DNA of 64,000 bases, taken from assembly GCA_964577055.1 (NCBI GenBank), contig CAZNWC010000003.1:186001-250000 (forward strand), given 5' to 3'. This DNA comes from PNNG01 sp964577055. Its GTDB lineage: Bacteria; Bacteroidota; Bacteroidia; UBA7662. Shown piece after piece: positions 1 through 10,098 of this stretch. Below the pieces are notes generated by a model. The model had not been told where the DNA came from. It made no database searches and saw nothing but the letters and a program-made list of their open reading frames with translations. The position numbers were made by a program, and so were the translations under genes. The stretch's first letter is position 1; each line of letters starts with the position of its first letter.

Positions 1-5
1 CGTGG

Positions 6-3000
6 ATGGTGGCGTTGCTGCTGATGATTACGGGTTTGACGGCACAAGCACAGCTTCCGTCATACACCTTTTCATCCACGGTCGACACCTACACGCCAAT
101 TACCGGAGGCACCGTTTTGGGAACAACAACCACAGATGACCAGTCATTTGTGGATGAAACGGTTCCTGCTGGTGCTACTGGAACAGTTACTGGTGTGGGT
201 TTGCCCATTGGTTTTAACTTTACCTTCAACGGCATCACGTTCGACCGTTTTGGTATCAACGCCAATGGCTGGATCTTTTTGGGGCAGTCGGCCTTGACGC
301 CTGCTGTAACCAACATTGGTAACAGTTATGTGCCATTGAGTGTAGCCAATACATCGACGCCTCCCCAGTTGCGCAGCCGCATTGCAGCATTTGCACGCGA
401 CTTGAACGCACAAACGGGTGCTGAATTGCGTTATCAAACCATCGGTACAGCACCGAACCGCACCTTGGTGGTTCAGTTTACCAATTATCGTCGATACAAC
501 CAAACTGGCGATAACCTCAATTTCCAGATTCGTTTGCATGAAGGAAGCAATAATGTGAGCTTGGTGTATGGCACCATGACTGTATCTGCCGCATCTACTA
601 TTGAAGTAGGTTTGGGTGGAGCGAATAATGCCGATTTCTTCAGCCGTACATCTGCCACTGACTGGGTATCTTCAACCTCGAGCACTATCAATACGGCGAC
701 CATGCCTATTTCTGCTACAGTTTTCCCTGCTAGCGGAACTACTTTCACCTTCGCAGCTCCAACTTGTTTTGTGCCAACCGCCTTGGCAATCGACAGTGTA
801 ACCAATACAACTGTTCGTATTAATTGGAGAGCACCATTTTCTGCTCCGGCTACCAACTATCAGTACGCTGTAACCACAAGCAGTACCCCTCCGGCTTCTG
901 GAACTACTACTAGCGATACCACTGCTGCCATTACTGGTTTAACAGCCAGCACAGTTTACAATGTATTTGTTCGTTCAAACTGCGGTAGCACCAGCGGATT
1001 TTCAAACTGGGCAGGCCCGCTAACTTTCATAACCGGTGGTCCAATCAGTTCAGTTGCCAGCGGATTGTGGAGCAACCCTGCTACTTGGGCAGGTGGAGCA
1101 GTACCTGGTCCGGCTAGCACTGTAACCATTGGTGCAGCTGATTCGGTTATTTTAGACGTAAATGCAGCAGTAACATCCTTAACCGTGAATGGTGTGCTTG
1201 GCGTAAATGCGGCAGCACAACGTGTATTGACGGTTAATGGCGCAACGACTGTAGCTGCTTCGGGTTCCATCAACTTTGGTGTGCCCACAACAGGTACTTC
1301 TTTGCGTATCCTCGACTTCAAAGGTGCCTTCAACCATGCAGGTACATCGAATTTTGCGAACGGCAATGCTGTTTGGAGCTTCAGTGGAACTACGGCTCAA
1401 ACTATCAGTTTAGGCGGCACGCTTACAAACAATGCTGTTGGCCAATTATTGGCTAACAATGCTGCTGGTTTGACTTTGTCAACACCTTTGACCGTTGGCT
1501 TTAACGTTGATCTCATCAACGGTGCCTTCAACATCGGCTCAAATCTTACCATTGATTTTGCTGCCACCTCAGGTACCAACTCACAAGTACGTCGTTCACC
1601 TCTCGGAAGTTTTGTAGGCACACCTACCATTACTTCTACCGTTTACAACGTACAGTATGTATTCTTCACTGGCCAAACATCTGCCATGATTACAGAAGGC
1701 ACTGAAATACCTGCTTCACGCACGGTGAATGCCTTTACAATCAGCAACCCCGCAGGTGTAACATTGACTGGTAACCTCACGGTTACTGCTGCTAGCAGTG
1801 CCTTGGTGTTGACCAACGGTATCATCAACTTACCAGCTGGCGGTAAAATCATCAGCACAGCTACTGGTTTTGCTCCAACTGTTGGTAGCAACACCTCATT
1901 CATCAATGGTGGTTTGGAAGTGAGCGTATTGACAACCGCCAATACCACACGCAACTTCCCAGTTGGTTCGGTAGTTAACGGCGTGGCATCACGCGCTCAA
2001 GTGGTTATTGCCAACATCATTACTGGTGCAGGAAATACCCGCCAAATTACTGTAATGCCTGTAGGCGCTCCATCTGGCTCAGGCGTAGCTCCCGTTACAA
2101 CGCCAATGGGTCCTCGTGCTTTCGAAATTACAGCCACAGGCTCTTTGGGTACAGGTACAACTGTAGCCCTCAACTGGCAAGCTGATGATGCAGCTGGCTT
2201 CTTTAGCACATTAGCAAACATCCGCGTGGTTCAGGCACCAGCTTTGAATGGCCCATGGACTGCCAGAAGTGCGACCTCTACCGCTGGTAGTTTAACTGGT
2301 ACAGGTACACGTACTACAACCGCTGTGAATCCATTCACAAACGGTGCTTTCTTCGCTTGGGGTACCACAGGTGTAGCTGAATTATCGATAGTTGGTTTGG
2401 CTGGCCCGAACATGCAGGCTCCTTGTTTGACTGCCAATGAAGTAATCAGAGCGGTGGTTCGCAACACCGGTGGAGGAACAGTTGATTACAGCACGAACAA
2501 CCTCGTGATGAACGCTACTGTTACCACTCCTTCGGGTACCGTAATTAACTTGACGCCTGTAACCAGGAACACAGGTTCGTTAGCGGCAAATACCAATGAT
2601 ACCATAACCTTTGCTACTTCGGTGAATATGGTAGCGCAAGGTAAGTATGCGCTGGAAATTCGCATGGATTCTTTGGCAGGACAGGTTCGTACCGATGATA
2701 CTTTGCGTACCAATATCCGTTCGCACCAAGTGAATGCAGTTGCAGTGCCAGGTCAAATCATCACCGGTCAATCTGCAACGGTACGTGTAACTTCTTCTGA
2801 GCGCATGCGCATTACCGAATACACCCAGTTCTTTGGTGGTACCGGTCAAACACCTGTATATCCTTCTTTTGTAACAAGCAATACGTCAGATCCTGATTTG
2901 TTGGAAATGACCAACTTAGGCAGTCTCCCTGCCGATTTGTCGGGTCACAAACTGGATGTATATGGCGTTGGTGCACGTACTTACACTTTCCCACAGGGCA

Positions 3001-6000
3001 CAATTGTTCCTCCATTTGCCGTTGTAGTGATTCACGTTGGAACAGGTACTGACCAGCCTCAAAATAATTTCTACAATACAGGTGGTGCAAACGGTACCAT
3101 TTCTTCTACCTCGCAGACTGGTTATGTTTTACGTGACACAGCTGGAGCTATCATTGATGCAGTTGCTACAAACGGATTTGCTTTCCCTGCATCAGCCAAT
3201 GTAAGTGGTGCTGACTGGTCGGGTAGTATTCCCAACTCATCGGCTGGTGGTTCATTGCTTTCTGCCGATGTGAATCGTTCTTCGTCTTGGGTAGTGGCAA
3301 CTGCTGCTGCGCCACAAACCATGGGTTCACTCAACCCAGGTTTGGTACCAGATACTGCAACTGTTAGCTGGGCTGGTCCTGGTGGCTTCACTGCTTCAAC
3401 CGTTTCGGCAAGCACAGGTGTACGCAATACAGCAGCTACCGAAAACTACACTGCTACCGTATCTTATGGCAGCTGTGTAAAAACTTCTGTTGCAAGCTTG
3501 AGCGTGGTGCTTCCTATTCCTCCAATAGCTGGATTTACAGTAAGTGCTGATTCAGCGACTACTGGTGGTATTGTGAGCACAATCACCCTCACCGATACTT
3601 CGTTGAATATTCCATTCACACGTCGTTGGACCATTACGCCTAACACCTTCCAGTATGTGAACAATACCAACGATAGCAGCATCGCGCCTCAGGTTCGTTT
3701 CAATGCAGTTGGTTCTTACAATGTGAAGTTGTTTGTTTCTAACCCTGCAGGTGCTGACTCATTGACTCGGAACAATGCCGTAGTGGTTACTTTGGCGTAT
3801 TGTGCTTCTAATGCAACTAACTCCGCTGATACCAAAATCGACAGTGTGGTAATTGGTAACACCATCACCGGTTCTGCTCAAGCAACTTGTGAAACTTACA
3901 CCAATTACACCAATTTAGGTGTGGCAGGTATCATGGTGAAGGGTCAAGCTAACCTCATTCAGGTGAAGAGTGGTTATTGCGGCTCATCGTCATATGGTTC
4001 TTTGGGTAAGGTATTCGTTGATGCCAATAAAAATGGCTTGTTTGAAGCCAATGAAGAAGCTGCCACTTTTGGTCCTTTGGCTGCAACTGGTAGCGGTGCT
4101 GCCCGTGAGTGGTTCAATGTGAACTTGTATGTAAACGGCGCAGCCGATACAGGTGTAACCCGCATGCGCATCATTTGGCAGGAAGCAACCACACTTTCTG
4201 AAGTTCAGGGTTGTGGCACTTATGCCTACGGTGAAACCGAAGATTACAACATCCGTTTGGTGAATCCTACTGTTGCTGCTCAGCCATTCTTGGTAGCTCC
4301 TGCTAACAATGTTCTTTTGAATGTCAATGGACCTGCGTCTTCTACAGCAGCGATCAACTGGCGTCCAGCTATGCCGTTCAATGGTACCGCTCAGTCAGCT
4401 GTTCGTTATACCTGGCAATTGGCCAGCCGCGCTGCTGGTAACTTCAATGCGCCACTTTTGTCGCTTGCTTCTAACAACGCCGGTGCTGACACTGCTTTGG
4501 TGTTGAACTTCCAGCAATTGGATGCTGCTTTGGCAGGCTTGAGTGTTGCTGTGGGTGATACTGTAAAAGGTATGTGGAGAGTCCGCGCTGTTGTAGGTAG
4601 CGATACTGTTTATTCTTTCCAAACCTGGAACATCGACATCCGCCGTGGTACTGTAACCGATGCACTTGCGGCATTCAACTTGTTGGCACCTGCCAATGGT
4701 ACGGTATTGCCAGTAGCTGGTCCTGGATCACAATCGGTGAACATTTCTTGGAATCGTTCGATTGAAGGCAACAACAATCCGGTTACCTATCAGTGGTTAG
4801 CTGTTGCTCCTGGCGGTAACTTCAACACGCCAATTGTTTCATTGGACGCGAATAACAACGGTGCCGATACCGTACTTACTTTGACCTATGCGCAAATTGA
4901 CGCTTTGTTGGCAAGTTTGAACTTCAACGTAGGTGACTCTGCCATCCTTGATTGGACTGTGCGTGCTACTTCAGGCAGCTTCAATCGTTTGGCTGTTCAA
5001 ACATGGCGTGTGCGCTTGTTCCGTGGAGGTATTGCTCCATTGCGTTTGGCAGTTGCTCCTGTAGGAACAACCACCACACAGGTGCGCGCCCCGAATGGTT
5101 TGAATACCCACACCTTCCTGCGTGCAGCTACTTTTGTTCCTGCCTCTGAGTTGGCAGCTGCAGGTATCGATAGCGGTGAGTCTATCGTAAACCTTGCGTT
5201 CCGTTTGACTGCTGGTGCAAGTGTACCTAACAAGGGTCGCTTTACCCTCTACCTTGGAAACGGCCAGAATACAACCTACAGTCGCGGTACTGCTTGGACT
5301 GGCGCCATCAATGGCCTCGCTGTAGCATATGATGATTCATTGTCACTTCGTACTGCAGCTGGTTTGATGACCTTGCAATTGTCGCAGCCATTTGTTTACA
5401 CGGGTGGATCTATTGAGATTGCTTATGATTGGGCAGCAGTTGCTCCTTTCGCAGTATCTCCTGGCATCGCTACTTATGCTGCTAATAGTGCTATTGGTGG
5501 CAGTTTGGTTTCGGCAGCGTCTGCAACGGCAGTTCCAACCACTTTGGGAGCAACGGCTTTCCGTCCTGAATTCGTTTGGGGTGTTGATGACCGCAAAGCC
5601 AACGAAGTGGAAGTTATTACCATGTTTGCAAAAGGTAGAAATCCACGTCAATGGGGTGCTCCTGAAGTTGTTCAGGCAATCGTTCGAAACAACGGTTATC
5701 AAACACGCAACAACTTGGGTGTAACTTTGAATGTAACCGGAGCGAATACTTTCACCAACACACAGACTGTTGCTGCCTTGGGTATTGACTCGGTTGCTAC
5801 TGTAAACTTTGCCAACTTCTCCGGAACCGCACTTGGCTTCAATAACATGACCGTTAGCGTGCCTAACGACGATGTTAATGCCAACAACAGCAAGAACTGG
5901 GTTCAACAGCAAACCGATAGCATCTACAGCTACAACGACTCGTCATTGACTGGTTTGGGTGGTGTAGGTTACAATACCGGTTCAGGTTTGTTGCTCACAC

Positions 6001-7040
6001 GTTACACTGTAACCGGTCAGCGCTCAATCCGCGCTGCGCGCATGCGTATTTCTAATACTGCTGCTATCATTGGCAACGGTTTGTACGCTGTGGTGTTGAA
6101 CGACTCAGGTGTGATTTTGGCTCAGTCGGCTCCACGTGTGATTGCTGCAGCCGATACCAACCAGTGGGTTATCTTCAGCTTCCCGAATCCGGTGAACATC
6201 AACAATGGTAACTTCTACATCGGTATGGCACAGCCTGCCAATGCTACTACTGGTTACTTCCCAATGGCTTTCCAAACTGAAAACCCAACACGTGCCAATG
6301 CATATTACACTGCTGCCTTGAATGGTACAGGTTTGGCTCAAGTTGCAGGATTCCGTTTGATGATCGAAGCTCACGTGGGTGCTCCGGTGATTCCGGTTGA
6401 CAGTTTGTCACGCTTTAGTTTGGTTGCCCCAGGAAACAACACCGTTGTGAACCTCCAAGGCGATCCCGCACAAACCGTGAACATCCGTTGGAACCAGTCG
6501 CGCCGTTCGGTTGGTACGACCCCTGTTACTTACCAGTGGTTGCTCGACTTGCCTGGTACCACTTTCACGAACCCTGTGGTTCGTGTGAATGCCGGTACTG
6601 ACACCTCGATTACCTTCACATATGGACAAATTGTTGATACCCTCGCTGCCAAAGGCATCGCAGTGGGCGCAGGCTTCGTAGGTCGTTGGAGTGTACGTGC
6701 TACGAGCGATTCGTTGAGCCGTTTGGCTACCCTGCCATTCAACCTCACGTTGAACCGTGGTGTGATGACTTCTATCGAAGAGACCGACTTCAGCAAGTCA
6801 ATTGTGATCTATCCAAACCCAGCTGCTTACACTGCCAAGTTGCAGGTAACTGGTTCTGACAAGGATTTGGCTATCACGGTTGTGAATGCTGTAGGTCAGG
6901 AAATGAAGAAGTTCACCGTGAACAGTGGTGTTCGCAATGAAATCGAAATTGATCTCGCTAATCTCAATGAAGGTCTGTATTTCGTACGCATCAGCAACGG
7001 AAGCAATATGGCCATCAAGCGTCTGATGATTCAGCGCTAA
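6..7040 (+). CDS. Giant modular surface protein with T9SS C-terminal sorting domain (5' end probably outside the window)
   Basis: 2,344 residues are visible. The first ones (MVALLLMITGLTAQAQ) are the hydrophobic core and AQA-Q cleavage site of a signal peptide that lacks its basic n-region. The reading frame is open to the window edge, so the true start is probably upstream. Regions by eye: a Bacteroidota N-terminal beta domain (20-245), fibronectin III (about 250-345), a beta-helix/G8-like stretch opening with SGLWSNPATW (about 350-430), a lamin-tail-like region (about 936-1110), PKD-like (about 1172-1265) and GEVED-like (about 1265-1420). Three homologous modules of about 115 residues follow at 1426, 1556 and 2135, each with xLxAPxNxTV, YxWxL and GxWxVRA motifs. 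The last 85 residues are a type A T9SS domain (IVIYPNPA... GLYFVRIS). It is likely exported by T9SS and anchored at the surface as an adhesin or matrix protein. Ligand unknown; no enzymatic domain seen. Confidence 0.88.
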   Translation: MVALLLMITGLTAQAQLPSYTFSSTVDTYTPITGGTVLGTTTTDDQSFVDETVPAGATGTVTGVGLPIGFNFTFNGITFDRFGINANGWIFLGQSALTPAVTNIGNSYVPLSVANTSTPPQLRSRIAAFARDLNAQTGAELRYQTIGTAPNRTLVVQFTNYRRYNQTGDNLNFQIRLHEGSNNVSLVYGTMTVSAASTIEVGLGGANNADFFSRTSATDWVSSTSSTINTATMPISATVFPASGTTFTFAAPTCFVPTALAIDSVTNTTVRINWRAPFSAPATNYQYAVTTSSTPPASGTTTSDTTAAITGLTASTVYNVFVRSNCGSTSGFSNWAGPLTFITGGPISSVASGLWSNPATWAGGAVPGPASTVTIGAADSVILDVNAAVTSLTVNGVLGVNAAAQRVLTVNGATTVAASGSINFGVPTTGTSLRILDFKGAFNHAGTSNFANGNAVWSFSGTTAQTISLGGTLTNNAVGQLLANNAAGLTLSTPLTVGFNVDLINGAFNIGSNLTIDFAATSGTNSQVRRSPLGSFVGTPTITSTVYNVQYVFFTGQTSAMITEGTEIPASRTVNAFTISNPAGVTLTGNLTVTAASSALVLTNGIINLPAGGKIISTATGFAPTVGSNTSFINGGLEVSVLTTANTTRNFPVGSVVNGVASRAQVVIANIITGAGNTRQITVMPVGAPSGSGVAPVTTPMGPRAFEITATGSLGTGTTVALNWQADDAAGFFSTLANIRVVQAPALNGPWTARSATSTAGSLTGTGTRTTTAVNPFTNGAFFAWGTTGVAELSIVGLAGPNMQAPCLTANEVIRAVVRNTGGGTVDYSTNNLVMNATVTTPSGTVINLTPVTRNTGSLAANTNDTITFATSVNMVAQGKYALEIRMDSLAGQVRTDDTLRTNIRSHQVNAVAVPGQIITGQSATVRVTSSERMRITEYTQFFGGTGQTPVYPSFVTSNTSDPDLLEMTNLGSLPADLSGHKLDVYGVGARTYTFPQGTIVPPFAVVVIHVGTGTDQPQNNFYNTGGANGTISSTSQTGYVLRDTAGAIIDAVATNGFAFPASANVSGADWSGSIPNSSAGGSLLSADVNRSSSWVVATAAAPQTMGSLNPGLVPDTATVSWAGPGGFTASTVSASTGVRNTAATENYTATVSYGSCVKTSVASLSVVLPIPPIAGFTVSADSATTGGIVSTITLTDTSLNIPFTRRWTITPNTFQYVNNTNDSSIAPQVRFNAVGSYNVKLFVSNPAGADSLTRNNAVVVTLAYCASNATNSADTKIDSVVIGNTITGSAQATCETYTNYTNLGVAGIMVKGQANLIQVKSGYCGSSSYGSLGKVFVDANKNGLFEANEEAATFGPLAATGSGAAREWFNVNLYVNGAADTGVTRMRIIWQEATTLSEVQGCGTYAYGETEDYNIRLVNPTVAAQPFLVAPANNVLLNVNGPASSTAAINWRPAMPFNGTAQSAVRYTWQLASRAAGNFNAPLLSLASNNAGADTALVLNFQQLDAALAGLSVAVGDTVKGMWRVRAVVGSDTVYSFQTWNIDIRRGTVTDALAAFNLLAPANGTVLPVAGPGSQSVNISWNRSIEGNNNPVTYQWLAVAPGGNFNTPIVSLDANNNGADTVLTLTYAQIDALLASLNFNVGDSAILDWTVRATSGSFNRLAVQTWRVRLFRGGIAPLRLAVAPVGTTTTQVRAPNGLNTHTFLRAATFVPASELAAAGIDSGESIVNLAFRLTAGASVPNKGRFTLYLGNGQNTTYSRGTAWTGAINGLAVAYDDSLSLRTAAGLMTLQLSQPFVYTGGSIEIAYDWAAVAPFAVSPGIATYAANSAIGGSLVSAASATAVPTTLGATAFRPEFVWGVDDRKANEVEVITMFAKGRNPRQWGAPEVVQAIVRNNGYQTRNNLGVTLNVTGANTFTNTQTVAALGIDSVATVNFANFSGTALGFNNMTVSVPNDDVNANNSKNWVQQQTDSIYSYNDSSLTGLGGVGYNTGSGLLLTRYTVTGQRSIRAARMRISNTAAIIGNGLYAVVLNDSGVILAQSAPRVIAAADTNQWVIFSFPNPVNINNGNFYIGMAQPANATTGYFPMAFQTENPTRANAYYTAALNGTGLAQVAGFRLMIEAHVGAPVIPVDSLSRFSLVAPGNNTVVNLQGDPAQTVNIRWNQSRRSVGTTPVTYQWLLDLPGTTFTNPVVRVNAGTDTSITFTYGQIVDTLAAKGIAVGAGFVGRWSVRATSDSLSRLATLPFNLTLNRGVMTSIEETDFSKSIVIYPNPAAYTAKLQVTGSDKDLAITVVNAVGQEMKKFTVNSGVRNEIEIDLANLNEGLYFVRISNGSNMAIKRLMIQR

Positions 7041-7063
7041 TGTGAATTGAGACAACTCAACGG

Positions 7064-7097
7064 TCCCCCGCTTCGCAAGGAGCGGGGGATTTTTTTT
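7064..7097 (+). terminator. Rho-independent terminator of the adhesin gene
   Basis: A perfect 9-bp stem (TCCCCCGCT at 7064-7072 with AGCGGGGGA at 7081-7089) has an 8-nt loop and is followed by eight T. It starts 24 nt after the adhesin stop codon. Confidence 0.92.
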
Positions 7098-7154
7098 GGC
7101 ATGAAGTGCAGGTTAATGCATACGCAGCGACTTGGTTCAACGCTGTTTGGGTGC

Positions 7155-7185
7155 AAAAAAACCCAGGCCTTTGCTGACCTGGGTT
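7155..7185 (-). terminator. Rho-independent terminator of the bcp operon
   Basis: Read on the minus strand, AACCCAGG (7178-7185) pairs with CCTGGGTT (7160-7167) across a 10-nt loop, followed by a T run (7155-7161). It lies just past the bcp stop codon and faces the adhesin terminator. Confidence 0.88.
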
Positions 7186-7206
7186 GCACAAACAATGGCA
7201 AATGGC

Positions 7207-7656
7207 TCAGAGGATCTGCGCCGTATGGTCTTTGGTATTTACTTTTTCAATGATCTTTTCGATGTTGCCTTGGCCATCGATGATGAAGGTTACGCGATCG
7301 GTACCCATGTATTTGCGACCATACATGCTTTTTTCGATCCAGGTGCCATAGGCCTCGTGAACACTTTTGTCTTCGTCGGCCAATAGATCAAAAGGCAAGC
7401 TGTATTTGTTGGCAAATTTGTCGTGCGATTTCACGCTGTCGGAACTCACACCAATTACCACGTAGCCAGCGGCTAACAAGGCGCTGTGGTTGTCGCGCAG
7501 GTTGCAGGCTTCGGTTGTACAGCCGGGGGTGTCGTCTTTGGGGTAAAAGTAAAGGGCTATCTTTTTGCCGCTGAATTGGTCTAGGCTGATGGTTTCGCCT
7601 TTTTGGTTTTTGCCGCTGAAGTGCGGGGCTTTGTCGCCTGCTTGTGGTCTGCTCAT
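7207..7656 (-). CDS. bcp: Thioredoxin-dependent thiol peroxidase (Bcp/PrxQ)
   Basis: A 149-residue peroxiredoxin of the Bcp/PrxQ subfamily, which reduces H2O2 and organic hydroperoxides with thioredoxin as donor. The active-site motif is DDTPGCTTEAC, with peroxidatic Cys46 and resolving Cys51 in the C-x4-C spacing of the atypical 2-Cys type; FYPKDDTPGC and SSDS are family hallmarks. Length is normal and no signal peptide is present, so it should be cytoplasmic. It is the last gene of a minus-strand operon, starting inside the stop codon of the M23 peptidase gene (4-nt overlap) and ending just before a terminator. Confidence 0.95.
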   Translation of the reverse strand: MSRPQAGDKAPHFSGKNQKGETISLDQFSGKKIALYFYPKDDTPGCTTEACNLRDNHSALLAAGYVVIGVSSDSVKSHDKFANKYSLPFDLLADEDKSVHEAYGTWIEKSMYGRKYMGTDRVTFIIDGQGNIEKIIEKVNTKDHTAQIL

Positions 7657-9383
7657 ATGCTGTTTATTTCGGTTTGGAATGTGGTTTCGTTGCCCACAGC
7701 ATCTTTAACAACCAAACGGAGGATAAGATTTCCTTTGGGGCTATTTTCACCGAAGGTATAGGAAAGAGTTGCTGTTTTACCATCGAAAATTGCCTTTTGC
7801 CAGCTGTCACCGAGGTAAAGGTTGTATGACTGCAAACCAGAAAGATTGTCGGAAATTACAAAACGAATTTGCTGCCCTTTGCTGTAGGTGCCATTTGGCC
7901 GAATAGCTGTTGCCTTTATGACGGGTTTAATGGTGTCGATGGCAAGGTAAAAATCGCCTAAACCACGCACTTTCGATCGATACCAAGGACCATCCCATTT
8001 ACCTGTTGTGGCGCTACGGCCTTTGCTGATGTTGATGTTCACCAAAACGGTTTTGCTTCTGAGGCTGTCTACCAATCCAGTATGTTTGATGGCAAGGTCA
8101 TAAGAGGCATGCACAGGAATGCCGGGATGATGCAAGCTGTGAACCGATGAAAACATGGCGTAAGGCTTAATGCTTCGGCGATAAACAAAATGCAAGGTGT
8201 CGTACAAATTTTTCGCCGGCATGTTTAGCTGTACCTCGTCGTTTTGCCATTGCCAAACCTTTGTGGGTATTACCGTTTCTATGGCGTCGTTTTGCCGTTC
8301 CTGGAGCCCGGCCATTGTTCCTGCCGCGCCTCTAAGGTTTACTTGTGCAGTAGCACTGTTACCATCGAAATCACTGACGATTAGCTCAAAGCCTTTTTCT
8401 TCTCCGGCTTTGAGTTCTATCAAGCCAAAAGGCAAATGCATAGGAAGCATGCTCAGGAAGTTGCCCGACGACCTGAAGCACCGATAAATTTGCTCTTTTT
8501 GAAGCATTTTGGCCTCATAGTCCATCACAGCATTGGCATATCGGGTTTCATCAAATTCGAAACGATCGGCCTTGAATTGATACAAGGTGTCGCTACCGCT
8601 GCGCATGATGATTTGGTACAGCCCGTTGCGGAATTCGTTGCCGGTGTGTTTGTCCCAGCTTTTGAGTTGTAGGTACACGGGTCCGTGTACTTCGGGGGTG
8701 CTAGTAGCCTTATACAAATTGCCATTTGATCGCTGTAGTGCTATTTTACGAGGCAATCGTGAGCCATTGACCTGCGCTTGTTCAGTGTAAGGTACAATCT
8801 CTATAAAATCGATTACGGGCGCCACCTGGTCGGCCACTTTGAACCCGAAATGACGGGGATTAATAACCGCCTCGGTTTTGGTATCGCGCACTTCAAAATG
8901 TAAATGAGGGCCACCACTGCCGCCCGTATTGCCACTGAAAGCGATGCGTTGTCCTTTGGTAACAGGGAGCTCGCCAGGAAAGAGGGCAATATCTAACTCA
9001 AATGATTTCTTATCGTAATGCTTTTTCTCTACCCATTCGGCAATCGGACTGTCGAAATTGCGCAGATGGGCATATACCGTTGTGTAACCGTTGGGATGGT
9101 CGATGTACACGGCATTGCCGTAGCCGTAAGCCGAAACCTTGATGCGGCTCACATGCCCCTCCGCTGCGGCATAAACCGAAAGTCCTTCTACCGAATTGGT
9201 TCGGATATCGAGGCCGCTGTGGAAGTGGTTGGTTCGCAGCTCTCCGAATGTTCCCGAAAGTTTCAAGGGTATGTCGAGCGGCGAGCGGAAGTAGTTGGTT
9301 GGGTAGTTTTGGGCCGCCACCATCAACTGCATGCCACAAAGCCCGATGGTGAGGCATCGGGCGAGTAGGGTTGCTTTTTGCAT
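7653..9383 (-). CDS. M23-family (LytM-type) peptidase with long C-terminal extension
   Basis: 576 residues with an N-terminal signal peptide (first ~24 residues, ending VAA-Q). The M23 domain lies at about 35-175 and has the zinc motif HxxxD (His55, Asp59) and the HxH pair His160/His162 in GGPHLHFEVRD, so the catalytic residues look complete. The remaining ~400 residues are probably beta-sandwich and unassigned; they are typical of large Bacteroidota M23 proteins. It probably cleaves peptidoglycan cross-bridges in the periplasm or regulates such cleavage. It follows the LOG-family gene with one intervening base and overlaps bcp by 4 nt. Confidence 0.88.
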   Translation of the reverse strand: MQKATLLARCLTIGLCGMQLMVAAQNYPTNYFRSPLDIPLKLSGTFGELRTNHFHSGLDIRTNSVEGLSVYAAAEGHVSRIKVSAYGYGNAVYIDHPNGYTTVYAHLRNFDSPIAEWVEKKHYDKKSFELDIALFPGELPVTKGQRIAFSGNTGGSGGPHLHFEVRDTKTEAVINPRHFGFKVADQVAPVIDFIEIVPYTEQAQVNGSRLPRKIALQRSNGNLYKATSTPEVHGPVYLQLKSWDKHTGNEFRNGLYQIIMRSGSDTLYQFKADRFEFDETRYANAVMDYEAKMLQKEQIYRCFRSSGNFLSMLPMHLPFGLIELKAGEEKGFELIVSDFDGNSATAQVNLRGAAGTMAGLQERQNDAIETVIPTKVWQWQNDEVQLNMPAKNLYDTLHFVYRRSIKPYAMFSSVHSLHHPGIPVHASYDLAIKHTGLVDSLRSKTVLVNINISKGRSATTGKWDGPWYRSKVRGLGDFYLAIDTIKPVIKATAIRPNGTYSKGQQIRFVISDNLSGLQSYNLYLGDSWQKAIFDGKTATLSYTFGENSPKGNLILRLVVKDAVGNETTFQTEINSI

Positions 9384-9384
9384 A

Positions 9385-10098
9385 TTAAAAATTCGGGCTG
9401 AGAACGTACTTGCTGTAGAAGTCTTCGATGTGGTCGACGGCTTCGTCGGCCGTATCCACGATTTTCAAGAGGTCGAGGTCATCGATGTTGATGTTGCGTT
9501 CCACTTCGTGCATGGTGGCTTTGATCCAGTCGATGAGGCCTTGCCAATAACTGCTTCCTACCAAAACAATCGGGAATTTCCCAATTTTGCGCGTCTGGAT
9601 GAGTGTTAAGGCTTCGAAAAGTTCGTCCATGGTGCCAAATCCGCCCGGCAATACGATAAATCCTTGTGCATATTTGATGAACATGAGCTTGCGCACGAAG
9701 AAATAGTCGAAATTGATGAGCTTGTCGCCATCGATGTAGGGATTGCTGAATTGCTCGAAGGGCAGGTCGATGTTCAAGCCTACCGATTTGCCTCCCGCTA
9801 GTTTGGCGCCTTTGTTGCCTGCTTCCATGATGCCCGGACCACCACCTGTGATAACGCCATAGCCCCGCTCGGTGAGCTTTCGGCCTATTTCTTCGGCCAG
9901 CAAATAGTATTTGTTGTCGGGCTTGGTGCGTGCCGAACCAAAAATGGATACGCATGGGCCAATGCGCGAAAGCTTTTCGAAGCCTTCTACAAATTCGGCA
10001 ATGATTTTAAATATCTGCCACGATGAAGCGGCTTTAATTTCCGTCCAGCTCTTTTGTTCAAAAGCACCGCGGATCAATTCTTCTTTGTCGTTACTCAT
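9385..10098 (-). CDS. LOG family (TIGR00730) Rossmann-fold protein
   Basis: 237 residues with the LOG signature PGGFGTMDELFEAL and an upstream GGGPGIMEAGNKGA nucleotide-binding loop. The family includes cytokinin riboside 5'-monophosphate phosphoribohydrolases; in bacteria it generally splits nucleoside monophosphates into base plus ribose 5-phosphate. I chose the ATG at 10098 because it overlaps the symporter stop as ATGA. An in-frame start at 10137 would add 13 unconserved-looking residues inside the symporter gene. Substrate cannot be read from sequence. Confidence 0.88.
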   Translation of the reverse strand: MSNDKEELIRGAFEQKSWTEIKAASSWQIFKIIAEFVEGFEKLSRIGPCVSIFGSARTKPDNKYYLLAEEIGRKLTERGYGVITGGGPGIMEAGNKGAKLAGGKSVGLNIDLPFEQFSNPYIDGDKLINFDYFFVRKLMFIKYAQGFIVLPGGFGTMDELFEALTLIQTRKIGKFPIVLVGSSYWQGLIDWIKATMHEVERNINIDDLDLLKIVDTADEAVDHIEDFYSKYVLSPNF

